From Fodinibius saliphilus (GTDB lineage Bacteria > Bacteroidota > Rhodothermia > Balneolales > Balneolaceae), in contig NZ_VAWF01000003.1 of the NCBI RefSeq assembly GCF_005869845.1, forward strand, positions 310,001 to 374,000: a stretch of 64,000 nucleotides of DNA, read 5' to 3'. A program made the translations under genes and the position numbers. Below are positions 55,282-64,000 of this stretch, piece by piece (the stretch's first letter is position 1; each line of letters opens with the position of its first letter). Under the pieces are notes generated by a model that worked only from the letters and a program-made list of their open reading frames with translations, was not told where the DNA came from and searched no databases.

Positions 55282-55653
55282 ATGATTCAAGAATATCTTA
55301 ATTCTGTAGAAAACTTTATTGTCGTTGGCGATCGCGTACTCATAAAGCCAAGGGATATGGAAACCCGAACTAAAAGTGGTCTTGTATTACCGGCAACAGT
55401 TAAAGAAAAAGAAGATATCCACAGTGGGTATGTCGTTAAAACGGGACCGGGTTATCCTATTCCCTCGAACGAAGTAGATGAAGCCTGGAAGGATACCAGT
55501 GAGACTAAATATATTGGTATGCAGGCACAAAAAAGTGATTTGGCAATATTCTTAAAGGACCAAACACACGAAATTGAATTTGAAAATGAGAAATACCTGA
55601 TTTGTCCGCATGCAGCAATATTGTTGTTGATCAGGGAAGATATGGCACTTTAG
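55282..55653 (+). CDS. GroES-like (Cpn10-fold) protein without adjacent GroEL
   Basis: This 123-residue protein has a Cpn10-like core: VVGDRVLIKPRDMETRTKSGLVLPATVKEKEDIHSGYVVKTGPG, then YLICPHAAILLLI at the end. It is longer than ordinary GroES (about 95) because of an N-terminal extension (MIQEYLNSVENF) and a central insert (YPIPSNEVDEAWKDTSETKYIG). It may be a divergent co-chaperonin or a GroES-fold protein with another task. No groEL lies next to it, so it is probably not the main GroES. Confidence 0.82.
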   Translation: MIQEYLNSVENFIVVGDRVLIKPRDMETRTKSGLVLPATVKEKEDIHSGYVVKTGPGYPIPSNEVDEAWKDTSETKYIGMQAQKSDLAIFLKDQTHEIEFENEKYLICPHAAILLLIREDMAL

Positions 55654-55782
55654 GATCGATTTTATAGTAGATAGCTTTATTCTTACAATGGTAAGGGAAA
55701 GAAGATATTATTAGAAGCCTGTTATCAAGCTTCGGTTCTCTTTTCTATGTACCACAAACATTAATTTAATCGCTACATAGCT

Positions 55783-56679
55783 ATGGATCGTCGTCAATTT
55801 TTAGTTCGCTCATCGTTATTCGCCGCAGGAGCGGCATTACCATTTAAAAGTCTCTTTGCCGAAGCAAAAGGAACGTTCACACCTCTTCGAAGAAATGTAG
55901 GTTGTTTTACCGAACGGGGAGGGACTATTGGATGGCTGGCAAGTAAAAACGGAATGGTTATTATTGATACGCAATACCCCAAATCAGCAAAAAAATGTTT
56001 GAATGGGCTGCAGGATCGTACCGAACATCCCCTGGATCTGCTTATTAATACGCACCATCACGGCGATCATACTTCGGGCAATTCAGTGTTTGAAGGAGTA
56101 GCAGAAAAAATGGTGGCCCATAAGAATGTGCCTAAACTGATGAAACAATCGAATAAAGAGAATGAGGGTGAAGGCAATACCGCTTTTCCTACAACAACTT
56201 ACGCAGATAGCTGGAAAATGGATGTAGGAGATGAGACGGTCCATGCTAAATATTACGGGCACGGACATACCAGCGGGGATTCTGTGATCTATTTTGAGAA
56301 AGCTAATGTGGTGCACATGGGGGATCTGGTCTTTAACCGGATGAATCCCTACACCGATCGTCCGGCCGGTGCTTCTATGCAAAATTGGGTAACTATTTTG
56401 GAAACGGTAGCTGACGAGTACCCGGCAGATGCAAAGTATATTTTTGGCCATGGGAAACCGGAATATGGTATTACAGGAGCCAAAGAGGATGTATTAGTGA
56501 TGAGAAATTACCTTTCAGGTATAATTGAGTATGTTCAAGAGGGGATTGAGCAGGGAAAATCCAAAGATGAGATTACTAAGATAAAGTCGCTTAATGGTTT
56601 TGAGAACTTTTTGTATGCTGATTTTTGGACACTGCCCCAGAATCTTGCTGTTGCATATGAAGAATTAACTCAATCTTGA
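55783..56679 (+). CDS. Tat-exported metallo-beta-lactamase-fold hydrolase
   Basis: This is a 298-residue MBL-fold enzyme. The N-terminus DRRQFLVRSS with a hydrophobic AAGAALP core looks like a twin-arginine signal, so it is probably folded with metals before export. Metal ligands: H91, H93, D95 and H96 in NTHHHGDH, later GHGHTSGDS, MGDLVFN and FGHGKPE. The full site suggests an active hydrolase, possibly two-zinc. The substrate is not readable. A 58-residue Cys-rich gene begins one base after its stop. Confidence 0.88.
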   Translation: MDRRQFLVRSSLFAAGAALPFKSLFAEAKGTFTPLRRNVGCFTERGGTIGWLASKNGMVIIDTQYPKSAKKCLNGLQDRTEHPLDLLINTHHHGDHTSGNSVFEGVAEKMVAHKNVPKLMKQSNKENEGEGNTAFPTTTYADSWKMDVGDETVHAKYYGHGHTSGDSVIYFEKANVVHMGDLVFNRMNPYTDRPAGASMQNWVTILETVADEYPADAKYIFGHGKPEYGITGAKEDVLVMRNYLSGIIEYVQEGIEQGKSKDEITKIKSLNGFENFLYADFWTLPQNLAVAYEELTQS

Positions 56680-56680
56680 T

Positions 56681-56857
56681 ATGGCAAATAGTAAAACAGT
56701 CGAAATATACCAGCAAGTTACCGAGGAAGAATCACGCCGTTGTAGCTATTGCGGAGTGGAAGCGCCTTTGGTTTGGGTACATGGGCACGGGCAGTGTGCC
56801 CACTGTGGTATTAACGTGCAGGAATGTTGTCAGGGCGAAAATTGTGAAATGAATTAG
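56681..56857 (+). CDS. 58-residue Cys-rich small protein
   Basis: A short gene from the ATG at 56681 to the TAG at 56855-56857. The product has CSYC (21-24), HGHGQCAHCG (35-43) and QECCQGENC (48-55), that is seven cysteines and two histidines in 58 residues. A zinc-ribbon or other metal-binding fold is likely. It begins one base after the stop of the Tat-exported MBL protein and lacks a signal peptide, so it would stay in the cytoplasm, perhaps as a metal or assembly factor. No family is recognised. Confidence 0.75.
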   Translation: MANSKTVEIYQQVTEEESRRCSYCGVEAPLVWVHGHGQCAHCGINVQECCQGENCEMN

Positions 56858-56937
56858 TCCACTTGCTGAGGAAAATTCTTGTTAGAAAAAGCAAGGTTAC
56901 CGTAATTTTTCCTTAATTCGGATTGGTCTGCGGCTAC

Positions 56938-57567
56938 CTATTCGAAAGCTTCTTGCTCAATAGAAAAAATGTTCTCGCAGAGCTGTAACTCTTCAGGGCT
57001 GTTAGAGGCAATTATCAGCATTTTTTCAGGAGATTGGAACGACTCAGCAATATTATGAATAAGGGTTCTGCCTGCCTCATCCAGGTTTGAGCCGGGTTCA
57101 TCCAGCATAAGAATCTTCGGGTCATGAAAGAGAGCCGATGCCAGTCGCAATCGCTGTTGTTGTCCGGTCGAAAGTTTTCCAAACGGCTGGTCGGCAACGT
57201 GGGTTAATTCTACCTTGTCAATCCAATAATTTAACTCTTTCTCATCCGTTTTTTGATGGCGGACATCCACAAGAAAAGATAGGTTCTCACGGCAACTCAA
57301 CTCGTTATACAGATTGATGTATGGGGCTGCATAGCCCAACATTTTTTTAAAATGGGGTATTGGAATCTCATCGCCACTGTTGTACCAGTTGATGGTTCCC
57401 TTGCTGGGTTGTAACAACCCGGAGAGGGACTTTAGAAAGGTGGATTTGCCAGAGCCATTGGAGCCTGCAATCCCCAATGTTTTTCCCTCGTGAGCAAAAG
57501 AGATTTCCGAAAAAACAGTGTTGTCGCCGAATGATTTTGTAAGCTTTGTAACTTTTAAGGTAATCAT
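56938..57567 (-). CDS. ABC transporter ATP-binding protein, CcmA-like
   Basis: A protein of about 209 residues, with ATG at 57567 (MITLKVTKLTK); an ATG at 57588 would add seven residues. Walker A is GSNGSGKST, the signature is LSTGQQQRLRLAS, Walker B is ILMLDEPGSNLD, and the switch region reads IIASNSPEEL where H-loop histidine is expected. It resembles small CcmA-type heme-exporter ATPases. No permease gene is adjacent. The apparent lack of the H-loop His should be checked. Confidence 0.85.
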   Translation of the reverse strand: MITLKVTKLTKSFGDNTVFSEISFAHEGKTLGIAGSNGSGKSTFLKSLSGLLQPSKGTINWYNSGDEIPIPHFKKMLGYAAPYINLYNELSCRENLSFLVDVRHQKTDEKELNYWIDKVELTHVADQPFGKLSTGQQQRLRLASALFHDPKILMLDEPGSNLDEAGRTLIHNIAESFQSPEKMLIIASNSPEELQLCENIFSIEQEAFE

Positions 57568-57716
57568 AGGCCAAAGGTAAAAAGGCATTTTTAAATCACA
57601 AATGATAAAATTTGAGACAAAGCACTCTAAAATTTCAAAAGATTGTCAGGATTTAACATATTGCTGCGTTCTTTAGTTGTATTGCCTGTCTTTAGACGAT
57701 ATATTTCCAGAAATTT

Positions 57717-59330
57717 ATGCAACATATTATTCAACAAATAACGAAACAATTGATCGCCCGACTTCCGGAGCATGAGCAGTATTATCGACTGCATGAGCTG
57801 CGTTCATGGGGATTCCCTTCATTTATTATTAAAAGAATAAAGATCGAGCTCGAACGGAATTTGGCAGAATCGATGATTATTCCTAAAACGGACTGGGCCA
57901 ATACCAGCTCGGATGCGGTTTTAGATGCATGGGATCAGTTTGTAAGTGCTATTAGAGCCGAGGCTCGCCTACCGGCCAGTTATGCCCAAACGGTAATTGA
58001 AACAGCAGTAGCTGATGTCGTTGAGATATTGGTGCAACCAAGAAAAAATATTCCTTCTGTTATTTTTGGGAATAAGGATGAGCTTGACTTTTCTATGGTA
58101 CAAAAAGGAGCAGAAGCCGTGGTGGTCTATCAGCATTTAGGGAGACTCATTCCTCGGTATATGGAGAAGAAGGGACTGGATAAGCTAACTAAAAAGCGTT
58201 GTGCTAAACTTGTTTCGAAAGCAGATGAGAAGCTGACATTAAAATATTCTCCCTTAAATTGGGCCCAGATGTTAGAGCCCCTTTTTAAATTGCTGGATGC
58301 CGAAATTGATACTGAGTTATTGCGCCTCTTTTTTGAAGATAAGGCGATGCCACGTATTGCACGAAAGTTCGACTTGATGAGTGGAGCACTAACGCGGGCA
58401 GAACTTATAGAAATCCTTTCTTCACCGGAGTTATTGAACTTTGAAGGTTATGAAGAAGAGCAGTCGACTCTTTTTGATACCAAGAATGTCCCGGGGGGGG
58501 CAGCGAATGAGGCTGAAGGTATATCGAAAAAGTCTGTTGTAGAAGATTCTGAAGAATGTATAGAAAGTGATAGGGACGCTTCATCATCTTCAGATAAGGA
58601 AGATGATGAGTCTATTGCCAAAGAAGATGATAACAGTTTAAACGGCGGATTCGAATCTGAAGATAAAGTAGATATAGACGAAAAGGAAGAAAGTAATGGA
58701 GACCATGCTTCTCTCAATGCTATTTTTGCGCAACCTGAAAGCGACGAAAAGAGTAAAGAAAGTTCACAAGAGACAGCAATAACAGACCAGCCGGAGCCGG
58801 AGGTATCATCTCATGATGAGGAAGTAGCAAAAGAGGAGAGGAAGGAAACGTCTGCAGAACCGGAGAGTTCCGGTAAAGCCACTGAAAAGGAGAGTAATGG
58901 GCAGAAGGCCGCAAATTCAGAAGGGAAGGAAACCCCCATGTGGATGCGCTATATGAGCGACGATGAAATTGAAGAGTATCAAAAGGAACAGCAAGAGCAG
59001 GACAAAGAACCCGATGAGGATGGGTTTGTGGAAGAACCCATTATCGACCTTACCCAAGAAGATGCCTCAGAGAAAGAGATACGAAATCTTCAAGAACAGC
59101 TTTCGGGCGACCGTGAACGATTTATTGAAAATATATTCCGTGGTTCTGAACGGGCTTATGAAGAAGCAGTAGAAGATATCGCGGCCTATGCCAGTTGGCG
59201 GGATGCAAGCAAGTATATCGAAAAAGATATTTTTAAACGTAATTTAGTGGACATGTACTCTGAGACCGCTGTTGATTTTACAGATCGGCTGCAGAGTTAT
59301 TTTCTGGAAAAACAAAATCGAAATAAATAA
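57717..59330 (+). CDS. Large protein of unknown function with acidic low-complexity linker
   Basis: This is a 537-residue protein in three parts. Residues 1-250 are a helical globular domain with HELRSWGFPSFIIKRIK near the start. About 255-440 is a disordered linker dense in D, E, S and K. A helical C-terminal domain (about 455-537, LQEQLSGDRERFIENIFRGS onwards) follows. There is no signal peptide or membrane span, and I recognise no family. It lies 8 bases upstream of the acyl-CoA carboxylase gene on the same strand, suggesting co-transcription and perhaps a link to carboxylase function or regulation. Confidence 0.72.
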   Translation: MQHIIQQITKQLIARLPEHEQYYRLHELRSWGFPSFIIKRIKIELERNLAESMIIPKTDWANTSSDAVLDAWDQFVSAIRAEARLPASYAQTVIETAVADVVEILVQPRKNIPSVIFGNKDELDFSMVQKGAEAVVVYQHLGRLIPRYMEKKGLDKLTKKRCAKLVSKADEKLTLKYSPLNWAQMLEPLFKLLDAEIDTELLRLFFEDKAMPRIARKFDLMSGALTRAELIEILSSPELLNFEGYEEEQSTLFDTKNVPGGAANEAEGISKKSVVEDSEECIESDRDASSSSDKEDDESIAKEDDNSLNGGFESEDKVDIDEKEESNGDHASLNAIFAQPESDEKSKESSQETAITDQPEPEVSSHDEEVAKEERKETSAEPESSGKATEKESNGQKAANSEGKETPMWMRYMSDDEIEEYQKEQQEQDKEPDEDGFVEEPIIDLTQEDASEKEIRNLQEQLSGDRERFIENIFRGSERAYEEAVEDIAAYASWRDASKYIEKDIFKRNLVDMYSETAVDFTDRLQSYFLEKQNRNK

Positions 59331-59338
59331 GAAATTAG

Positions 59339-60889
59339 ATGGCTTCGGATAAAAAAGTAGAACGACTAAAGCAAAAACGTAAAGATGCTAAAAAGGGCGG
59401 TGGAGAAAAACGAATTCAAAAGCAACATGATAAAGGAAAGCTTACAGCTCGTGAGCGACTAGACCTATTGCTGGACGATGGTTCCTTTGAAGAGATCGAC
59501 CCTTTTGTAACTCACCGAAGTAAGAAGTTTGGGTTAGACAAAAAGAAAATTGACGGAGATGGTGTTGTAACTGGTTTTGGTGAAATACACGGCCGACCGA
59601 TTTACGTTTTTAGTCAGGATTTTACGGTTTTTGGCGGTTCGCTCTCAGAGACCCATGCCGAAAAAATCTGCAAGATTATGGATATGGCAATGAAAAACGG
59701 AGTGCCCATTATTGGTCTTAATGATTCCGGTGGAGCTCGTATCCAGGAAGGGGTTTCTTCGCTTGGAGGATATGCCGAAGTCTTTTGGAGAAACAGTATG
59801 GCTTCAGGGGTGATTCCACAATTTTCGGCCGTAATGGGACCGTGTGCAGGTGGAGCGGTTTATAGTCCGGCCCTGACTGATTTCGTTTCGATGGTGAAAG
59901 ATACCAGCTATATGTTTGTGACGGGGCCCAATGTTGTGAAAACAGTAACCCACGAAGAGGTTACCTCCGAGGAGTTGGGCGGAGCCAGTGCGCATGGTAA
60001 AAAGTCGGGTGTTGCACATTTTACAGAAGAGAATGATGCGATCTGCCTGAAGAATCTTCGCAAGCTGTTGACTTATGTGCCGCAAAATTGCGAAGAAAAG
60101 CCGCCACGGGAAGAGGCCAAAGCACCGGATTCTTCAAAGGTCAAAAAACTGGATGATATTGTTCCGGATAATCCCAATAAACCCTATGATATTAAAGATG
60201 TTATTGGCGGTATTGTAGATAAGGACTCATTTATGGAAGTCCATGAGCACTATGCTACAAATATTGTGGTAGGCTTTGCCCGTATCGACGGACGCAGTGT
60301 TGGGATTGTAGCAAACCAGCCATTGTCGCTGGCTGGTGTACTCGATATTGATGCTTCACTGAAAGGTGCTCGCTTTGTTCGGTTCTGCGATGCTTTTAAT
60401 ATTCCCTTGGTGACTTTTGAAGATGTGCCCGGTTTTTTACCCGGTACAGACCAGGAGTGGGGCGGCATTATTAAACATGGTGCGAAGCTGCTGTATGCAT
60501 TTTGCGAGGCAACTGTGCCTAAGATGACGGTTATTACCCGTAAGGCGTATGGTGGAGCCTACGACGTTATGAACTCCAAACATATTCGTGCGGATTATAA
60601 TGTAGCCTGGCCAACAGCTGAGATTGCAGTGATGGGACCGAAGGGAGCAGTTGAGATTATCTTCCGTAAAGAGATTGCCAATGCTGATGATCCGGAAGCA
60701 AAGGAGCAAGAGCTCATCGATTACTACAAAGAGGAGTTTGCACATCCCTATAAGGCAGCTGAGCGAGGATTTATTGATAATGTTATTCTGCCGAGTGAAA
60801 CGCGCGAAAAACTTATTCATGTGCTCAAGATCACAGAAAATAAGGTGGATGATGTGCCTCAGAAAAAGCACGACAACCTTCCGTTATAG
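59339..60889 (+). CDS. Acyl-CoA carboxylase beta subunit (propionyl-CoA carboxylase-type carboxyltransferase)
   Basis: This 516-residue carboxyltransferase transfers carboxyl from biotin to acyl-CoA, most likely propionyl-CoA. It opens with [19 protein letters not shown]. The two crotonase-like halves hold [44 protein letters not shown]-like [13 protein letters not shown] and [16 protein letters not shown] methylmalonyl-CoA epimerase (mce) is encoded at 50.6 kb, which supports the propionate route. A decarboxylase alpha subunit (MmdA) has the same fold and cannot be excluded. The biotin-carrying alpha subunit is not in the window. Confidence 0.93.
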   Translation: MASDKKVERLKQKRKDAKKGGGEKRIQKQHDKGKLTARERLDLLLDDGSFEEIDPFVTHRSKKFGLDKKKIDGDGVVTGFGEIHGRPIYVFSQDFTVFGGSLSETHAEKICKIMDMAMKNGVPIIGLNDSGGARIQEGVSSLGGYAEVFWRNSMASGVIPQFSAVMGPCAGGAVYSPALTDFVSMVKDTSYMFVTGPNVVKTVTHEEVTSEELGGASAHGKKSGVAHFTEENDAICLKNLRKLLTYVPQNCEEKPPREEAKAPDSSKVKKLDDIVPDNPNKPYDIKDVIGGIVDKDSFMEVHEHYATNIVVGFARIDGRSVGIVANQPLSLAGVLDIDASLKGARFVRFCDAFNIPLVTFEDVPGFLPGTDQEWGGIIKHGAKLLYAFCEATVPKMTVITRKAYGGAYDVMNSKHIRADYNVAWPTAEIAVMGPKGAVEIIFRKEIANADDPEAKEQELIDYYKEEFAHPYKAAERGFIDNVILPSETREKLIHVLKITENKVDDVPQKKHDNLPL

Positions 60890-61125
60890 GTTGAGTATTA
60901 AAGGTTAAAAGGCTCCTGTTAGTTCAGCTAAATAAGTTTAATTTTAGAACCAGCATCCCGAACATTCAAACTGTACAACGGCTCCGAGGGAATTGTGCTC
61001 CCGTCTATAAGCTGATTGTGATGGAGTGAGCAGATACTTAGCCAGAATTTATTAATATTTATTTCTGTTTTATTGTTGCAATGAATATTAGCGCTTATTC
61101 CCAATTCTTAATCCTTAATTGATTC

Positions 61126-62499
61126 ATGGATCTTTTCAACGAGGATGCGGACCAACAAAAAGGTCAGCAATCCGATTTCGTAAATCCTCATGAGCCGTTG
61201 GCTACAAGAATGCGTCCGCGTTCGCTTGAAGAATTCGTAGGCCAAAATCATATTGTCGGTGAAGGCAAGATGCTGCGGCGTATGATTGAATCCGGTGTAA
61301 TCGGGTCACTTATTTTCTATGGTCCGCCAAGCTCTGGTAAAACGACGTTGGCCCATGTAATTTCCCGGGAAATTAATGCCCAGTATATAGAGTTAAATGC
61401 GGTACTCGATGGTATTAAGGATCTGAGGAAAGTAGTAGCCAAGGCTGAGAAAATGCAGCAGATGAATGAACAAAAAACTATTCTTTTTGTGGATGAAATT
61501 CATCGTTGGAACAAAGCCCAACAAGATGCACTGTTGCCTCACCTGGAGTCGGGGGTTATCACTTTGATCGGAGCGACCACTGAAAATCCTTTTTATTCGT
61601 TGGTAAGTCCGCTGTTATCACGTTGTCAGCTTTTTGAGCTGTATGATTTAACCAAAGATCATGTGCTTACCATGATTGACCGATCACTGGACGATAAGAA
61701 GCGTGGGCTGGGGGGTAAAAAGGTAGAGGTGACGGATGCTGCTAAAGACCACCTTGCAGAGTTTGCAGGTGGAGATATCAGGAATGCTATTAATGCCCTG
61801 GAAGTAGCGGTGCTTTCCAGTGATGCCGATGAGGATGGCGTGATCCATATTGACCTGGATATCGCCAAGGAGTGTATTCAGCGGCGTGGTGTACGGTATG
61901 ACGGTACTGGAGATGAACACTACCATTATGCTTCGGCTTTTATCAAGTCGTTGCGGGGGTCCGATGTGGATGCTGCCCTGTACTGGATGGTTGCAATGCT
62001 GGAGGGGGGCGAAGACCCTAACTTCTTATTCCGTCGCATGATTATTCAGTCGTCAGAGGATGTGGGGATGGCAGATCCACATGCGTTGTCAGTGGTAAAT
62101 TCGGCCCATGAGGCTTTTACAAAGTGCGGGATGCCCGAAGGTCTTTATTTTTTGGCTCATGCCTGTATATACCTGGCACTGGCTCCTAAGAGTAATAGTA
62201 CCGGGGCAGTGTTTTCGGTACGGAGCGAAATTAAAAATAATGGTATTGGTCCTGTGCCTTCGCACCTAAGAGATAAAACAGCAAACTCAAAGCAATCGAG
62301 ATACTTGGGAGTTGAAAATGCATCAGATGATTATCATTATCCTCACTCTTATGATCATCACTGGATACCTCAAGACTATTTGCCTGAAGAAGTTAAAGAG
62401 AAAGGATGGTATGACCCCGGCAACATAGGACGTGAAAGTAAGCTTTGGAAACGGTTGGAAACAATTAAAGAAGCATATGCCAAATCTGCTAAGGAATAG
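61126..62499 (+). CDS. rarA: Replication-associated recombination protein RarA (MgsA)
   Basis: This 457-residue AAA+ ATPase acts at stalled replication forks. It opens with PLATRMRPRSLEEFVGQNHIVG. Walker A is GPPSSGKTT at 66-74, Walker B is ILFVDEIHR, sensor-1 is GATTENPFY and the arginine finger is in LLSRCQ. The C-terminal tetramerisation half has YHYASAFIKSLRGSD, DPNFLFRRMIIQSSEDVG and NIGRESKLWKRLE at the end. The length is typical. It is monocistronic with 236 bases upstream. Confidence 0.95.
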   Translation: MDLFNEDADQQKGQQSDFVNPHEPLATRMRPRSLEEFVGQNHIVGEGKMLRRMIESGVIGSLIFYGPPSSGKTTLAHVISREINAQYIELNAVLDGIKDLRKVVAKAEKMQQMNEQKTILFVDEIHRWNKAQQDALLPHLESGVITLIGATTENPFYSLVSPLLSRCQLFELYDLTKDHVLTMIDRSLDDKKRGLGGKKVEVTDAAKDHLAEFAGGDIRNAINALEVAVLSSDADEDGVIHIDLDIAKECIQRRGVRYDGTGDEHYHYASAFIKSLRGSDVDAALYWMVAMLEGGEDPNFLFRRMIIQSSEDVGMADPHALSVVNSAHEAFTKCGMPEGLYFLAHACIYLALAPKSNSTGAVFSVRSEIKNNGIGPVPSHLRDKTANSKQSRYLGVENASDDYHYPHSYDHHWIPQDYLPEEVKEKGWYDPGNIGRESKLWKRLETIKEAYAKSAKE

Positions 62500-62504
62500 G
62501 CCTC

Positions 62505-62534
62505 CTGTACTTTATATAAGAAATTGTATCTTTG
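62505..62534 (+). promoter_or_regulatory. Candidate promoter of the FMN reductase gene
   Basis: TATCTTTG at 62527-62534 is identical to the -7 element before tRNA-Pro. A near-match CTG at 62505-62507 sits 19 bases upstream. The gene starts 34 bases later. Confidence 0.45.
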
Positions 62535-62568
62535 ATCATCAATAATTCAGTTTTTAGTCTACATTTTT

Positions 62569-63135
62569 ATGCTTGATTTACAAATTATAAGCGGTACCGA
62601 CCGCCCGGGATCTAATGCTCTGCGGATATCAAAATATATCCAGAAGAAATATCGCGATGAAGGTGTTGATGCAGGAATTATTGATTTGCAGAATTTTCCT
62701 GCCGAGCAGGTTATTGGCGGGCGGTATGGAGAAGATTTGCCTGAGGTTGAGGCTTTTGTAAGCCGGGCTGTTTCAGCAGAAGGTCTCGTTATTGTATGCC
62801 CAGAGTATAATGGCGGTTATCCCGGTATCTTAAAGCTGTTTATTGATTACTTTCCTTTTCCAGGTAGTTTAGAAAAGAAACCGATTGCGTTGGTAGGTGA
62901 AGCCAGTGGTGCTTTTGGGGCATTGCGGGCCGTAGAACAGTTGCAGCAGGTGCTTGGTTATCGGCATGCCCATATATTTCCAGAACGGGTCTTTATTCCC
63001 CGAGTTACCGAAAATTTTGATGATGAAGGGGGAATTAAAGATGAACTCCAGCAACAACTTCTAATGACACAGATCAGCGGTTTTCCCCAGTTTGTACAGG
63101 ACCTTAATAAAGATTCAGTTATCTCAAAGGGGTAA
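62569..63135 (+). CDS. NADPH-dependent FMN reductase family protein
   Basis: This 188-residue flavodoxin-fold protein has a phosphate-binding opening IISGTDRPGSNALRISKYIQ (residues 5-24), the flavin-contact motif CPEYNGGYPGILKLFIDYF, and the family block PIALVGEASGAFGALRAVEQLQ. Members reduce FMN, quinones or azo dyes with NADPH. The exact substrate is not readable. It is a single gene, convergent with the response regulator. Confidence 0.9.
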   Translation: MLDLQIISGTDRPGSNALRISKYIQKKYRDEGVDAGIIDLQNFPAEQVIGGRYGEDLPEVEAFVSRAVSAEGLVIVCPEYNGGYPGILKLFIDYFPFPGSLEKKPIALVGEASGAFGALRAVEQLQQVLGYRHAHIFPERVFIPRVTENFDDEGGIKDELQQQLLMTQISGFPQFVQDLNKDSVISKG

Positions 63136-63152
63136 CAGAAAGCAGGGGAGTA

Positions 63153-63857
63153 TTAACTCATTTTCAGCATATATCCTACTCCGTGGAGTGTGACCAGATA
63201 TTTTGGATCATCGGGATGCATTTCAATTTTTGATCGCAGTTTGGAAATGTGGACGTCTACTGTGCGTGTATTTGTGCTAAACTCATATCGCCAAACGTTC
63301 TCGAGCAGAGCATCTCGTGATACCGGTTCATTAGCATGAGCAACCAAGTATCGAATAAGTTCCACTTCACGAGTAGTGAGCTCTAGTTTTCCGTCCTCAG
63401 GATGTTCCGCTACGGCATCTTTGAGATTGATTTTGATAGGATCTAGATCCACCTCATTAATAGGTGTTGCACTGGCATATTCTTCGGAGCGGCGTAATCG
63501 TGCCTGGATACGTGCTAACAGCTCTTTAACTCCAAAGGGCTTGGTCATATAATCATCAGCCCCGATGTTTAACCCCGTGACTTTATCGATTTCTTGGTCA
63601 CGAGCAGTTAAAATTATGATGGGAAAGGTATAGTTCATCCCTCGAACTTTTCGGCATACGTCAAAGCCGCTCATTCCCGGTAGCATAAGGTCAAGAACCA
63701 TCAGGTCAGGATTTTCCTTCTTGACGATATTTACCGCTTTATCTCCCTTGTTGGCTACATATACATCGTAGCCTTCATTCTCCAGGGTATCTTGTAAGGT
63801 AAAAACTAAACTTGGTTCGTCTTCGACGATTACAATCTTTTTAGAATCAGTTGACAT
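63153..63857 (-). CDS. OmpR/PhoB-family response regulator
   Basis: This is a 234-residue regulator. The receiver domain (about 7-118) has acidic E12/D13, phospho-acceptor D56 (VLDLMLPG), T84 and K106 (TKPFG). The trans_reg_C winged helix (about 140-230) has LTTREVELIRYL and SNTRTVDVHISKLRSKI. The kinase gene upstream overlaps its start by 11 bases, so the two are a co-expressed two-component pair. The regulon is unknown. Confidence 0.94.
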   Translation of the reverse strand: MSTDSKKIVIVEDEPSLVFTLQDTLENEGYDVYVANKGDKAVNIVKKENPDLMVLDLMLPGMSGFDVCRKVRGMNYTFPIIILTARDQEIDKVTGLNIGADDYMTKPFGVKELLARIQARLRRSEEYASATPINEVDLDPIKINLKDAVAEHPEDGKLELTTREVELIRYLVAHANEPVSRDALLENVWRYEFSTNTRTVDVHISKLRSKIEMHPDDPKYLVTLHGVGYMLKMS

Positions 63858-64000
63858 ATGTTTCAGACTCCTTATTTAATGAATCAGATTCAGAAGAATA
63901 TGATGGGGTGTGTTGTTTGGTAGTATCTTTTTCTTCAAGGATAGCAGGAAAGCTAATGGTAAAAGTTGAGCCTTTACCAGGTTCACTGGAGACGGTAATT
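63847..64000 (-). CDS. C-terminal end of a sensor histidine kinase (partial)
   Basis: The minus-strand frame enters at the right edge and stops at a TGA at 63847-63849. It reads VSSEPGKGSTFTISFPA, the last beta strand and G3-type loop of an HATPase_c domain, followed by a polar tail of about 35 residues. It overlaps the response-regulator start by 11 bases and is clearly the cognate kinase. The sensing part lies outside the window. Confidence 0.9.
   Translation of the reverse strand, partial: ITVSSEPGKGSTFTISFPAILEEKDTTKQHTPSYSSESDSLNKESETYVN

Overview
This window looks like ordinary chromosome from a member of the Balneolota/Rhodothermota side of the Bacteroidota (FCB) group, such as a Balneolaceae relative. 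This placement is an inference. It rests on a secreted amidase with a type IX secretion (Por) sorting tail, a TonB receptor with an N-terminal carboxypeptidase-like domain, a PafA-type alkaline phosphatase, a class II DAHP synthase, and an SDR-type threonine dehydrogenase next to kbl. Most genes have weak Shine-Dalgarno sites, and TAnnTTTG -7 elements of the Bacteroidota type precede a tRNA and a reductase gene. I see no insertion sequence, phage, integrase or CRISPR array. Gene density is high and coding direction switches often.

Layout. 0-3.2 kb: the tail of an unknown gene, an ICMT-like methyltransferase, a TlpA-like thioredoxin and a PafA-like phosphatase. 3.4-7.6 kb (minus): a probable copper operon (small Cys protein, OprC/NosA-like TonB receptor, SCO1-like lipoprotein, PCu(A)C chaperone) that ends in the fluoride channel gene crcB. 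7.8-18.8 kb: M14 carboxypeptidase lipoprotein, a TamA-like/TamB pair, an M29 aminopeptidase and a T9SS amidase. 18.9-27.1 kb: a proteostasis-rich stretch (ClpB, CbpA-like DnaJ, HtrA, Hsp20) mixed with a macro-domain protein and an S1/P1 nuclease. 27.4-36 kb: class II DAHP synthase, a WG-repeat lipoprotein, a membrane protein, UvrA and the threonine-degradation pair. 36-41.7 kb: two unknown envelope proteins, SecD-SecF-STAS and PurA.

41.8-46.8 kb holds the most unusual content. A RuBisCO-like protein lacks the KDDE glutamate and is followed at once by a cupin. After a tRNA-Gly comes an orphan ABC-type substrate-binding lipoprotein that overlaps a HisKA_2 histidine kinase. 46.9-51.3 kb: purF-yihA-serA-mce, then tRNA-Pro converging on lexA. 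52-57.6 kb: small unknown genes (including two short Cys-rich genes of 51 and 58 codons), a TPR protein, an SDR, a GroES-like protein, a Tat-exported metallo-beta-lactamase-fold protein and an ABC ATPase. 57.7-64 kb: an unknown protein with a long acidic linker next to an acyl-CoA carboxylase beta subunit, RarA, an FMN reductase, and an OmpR-type regulator whose kinase gene runs off the window.

Themes that link genes: copper acquisition and delivery (SCO1, PCuAC, TonB receptor), propionate/methylmalonyl metabolism (mce and the carboxyltransferase), DNA damage response (uvrA, lexA, rarA), protein export and outer-membrane biogenesis (secDF, TamAB), and purine synthesis (purF, purA).
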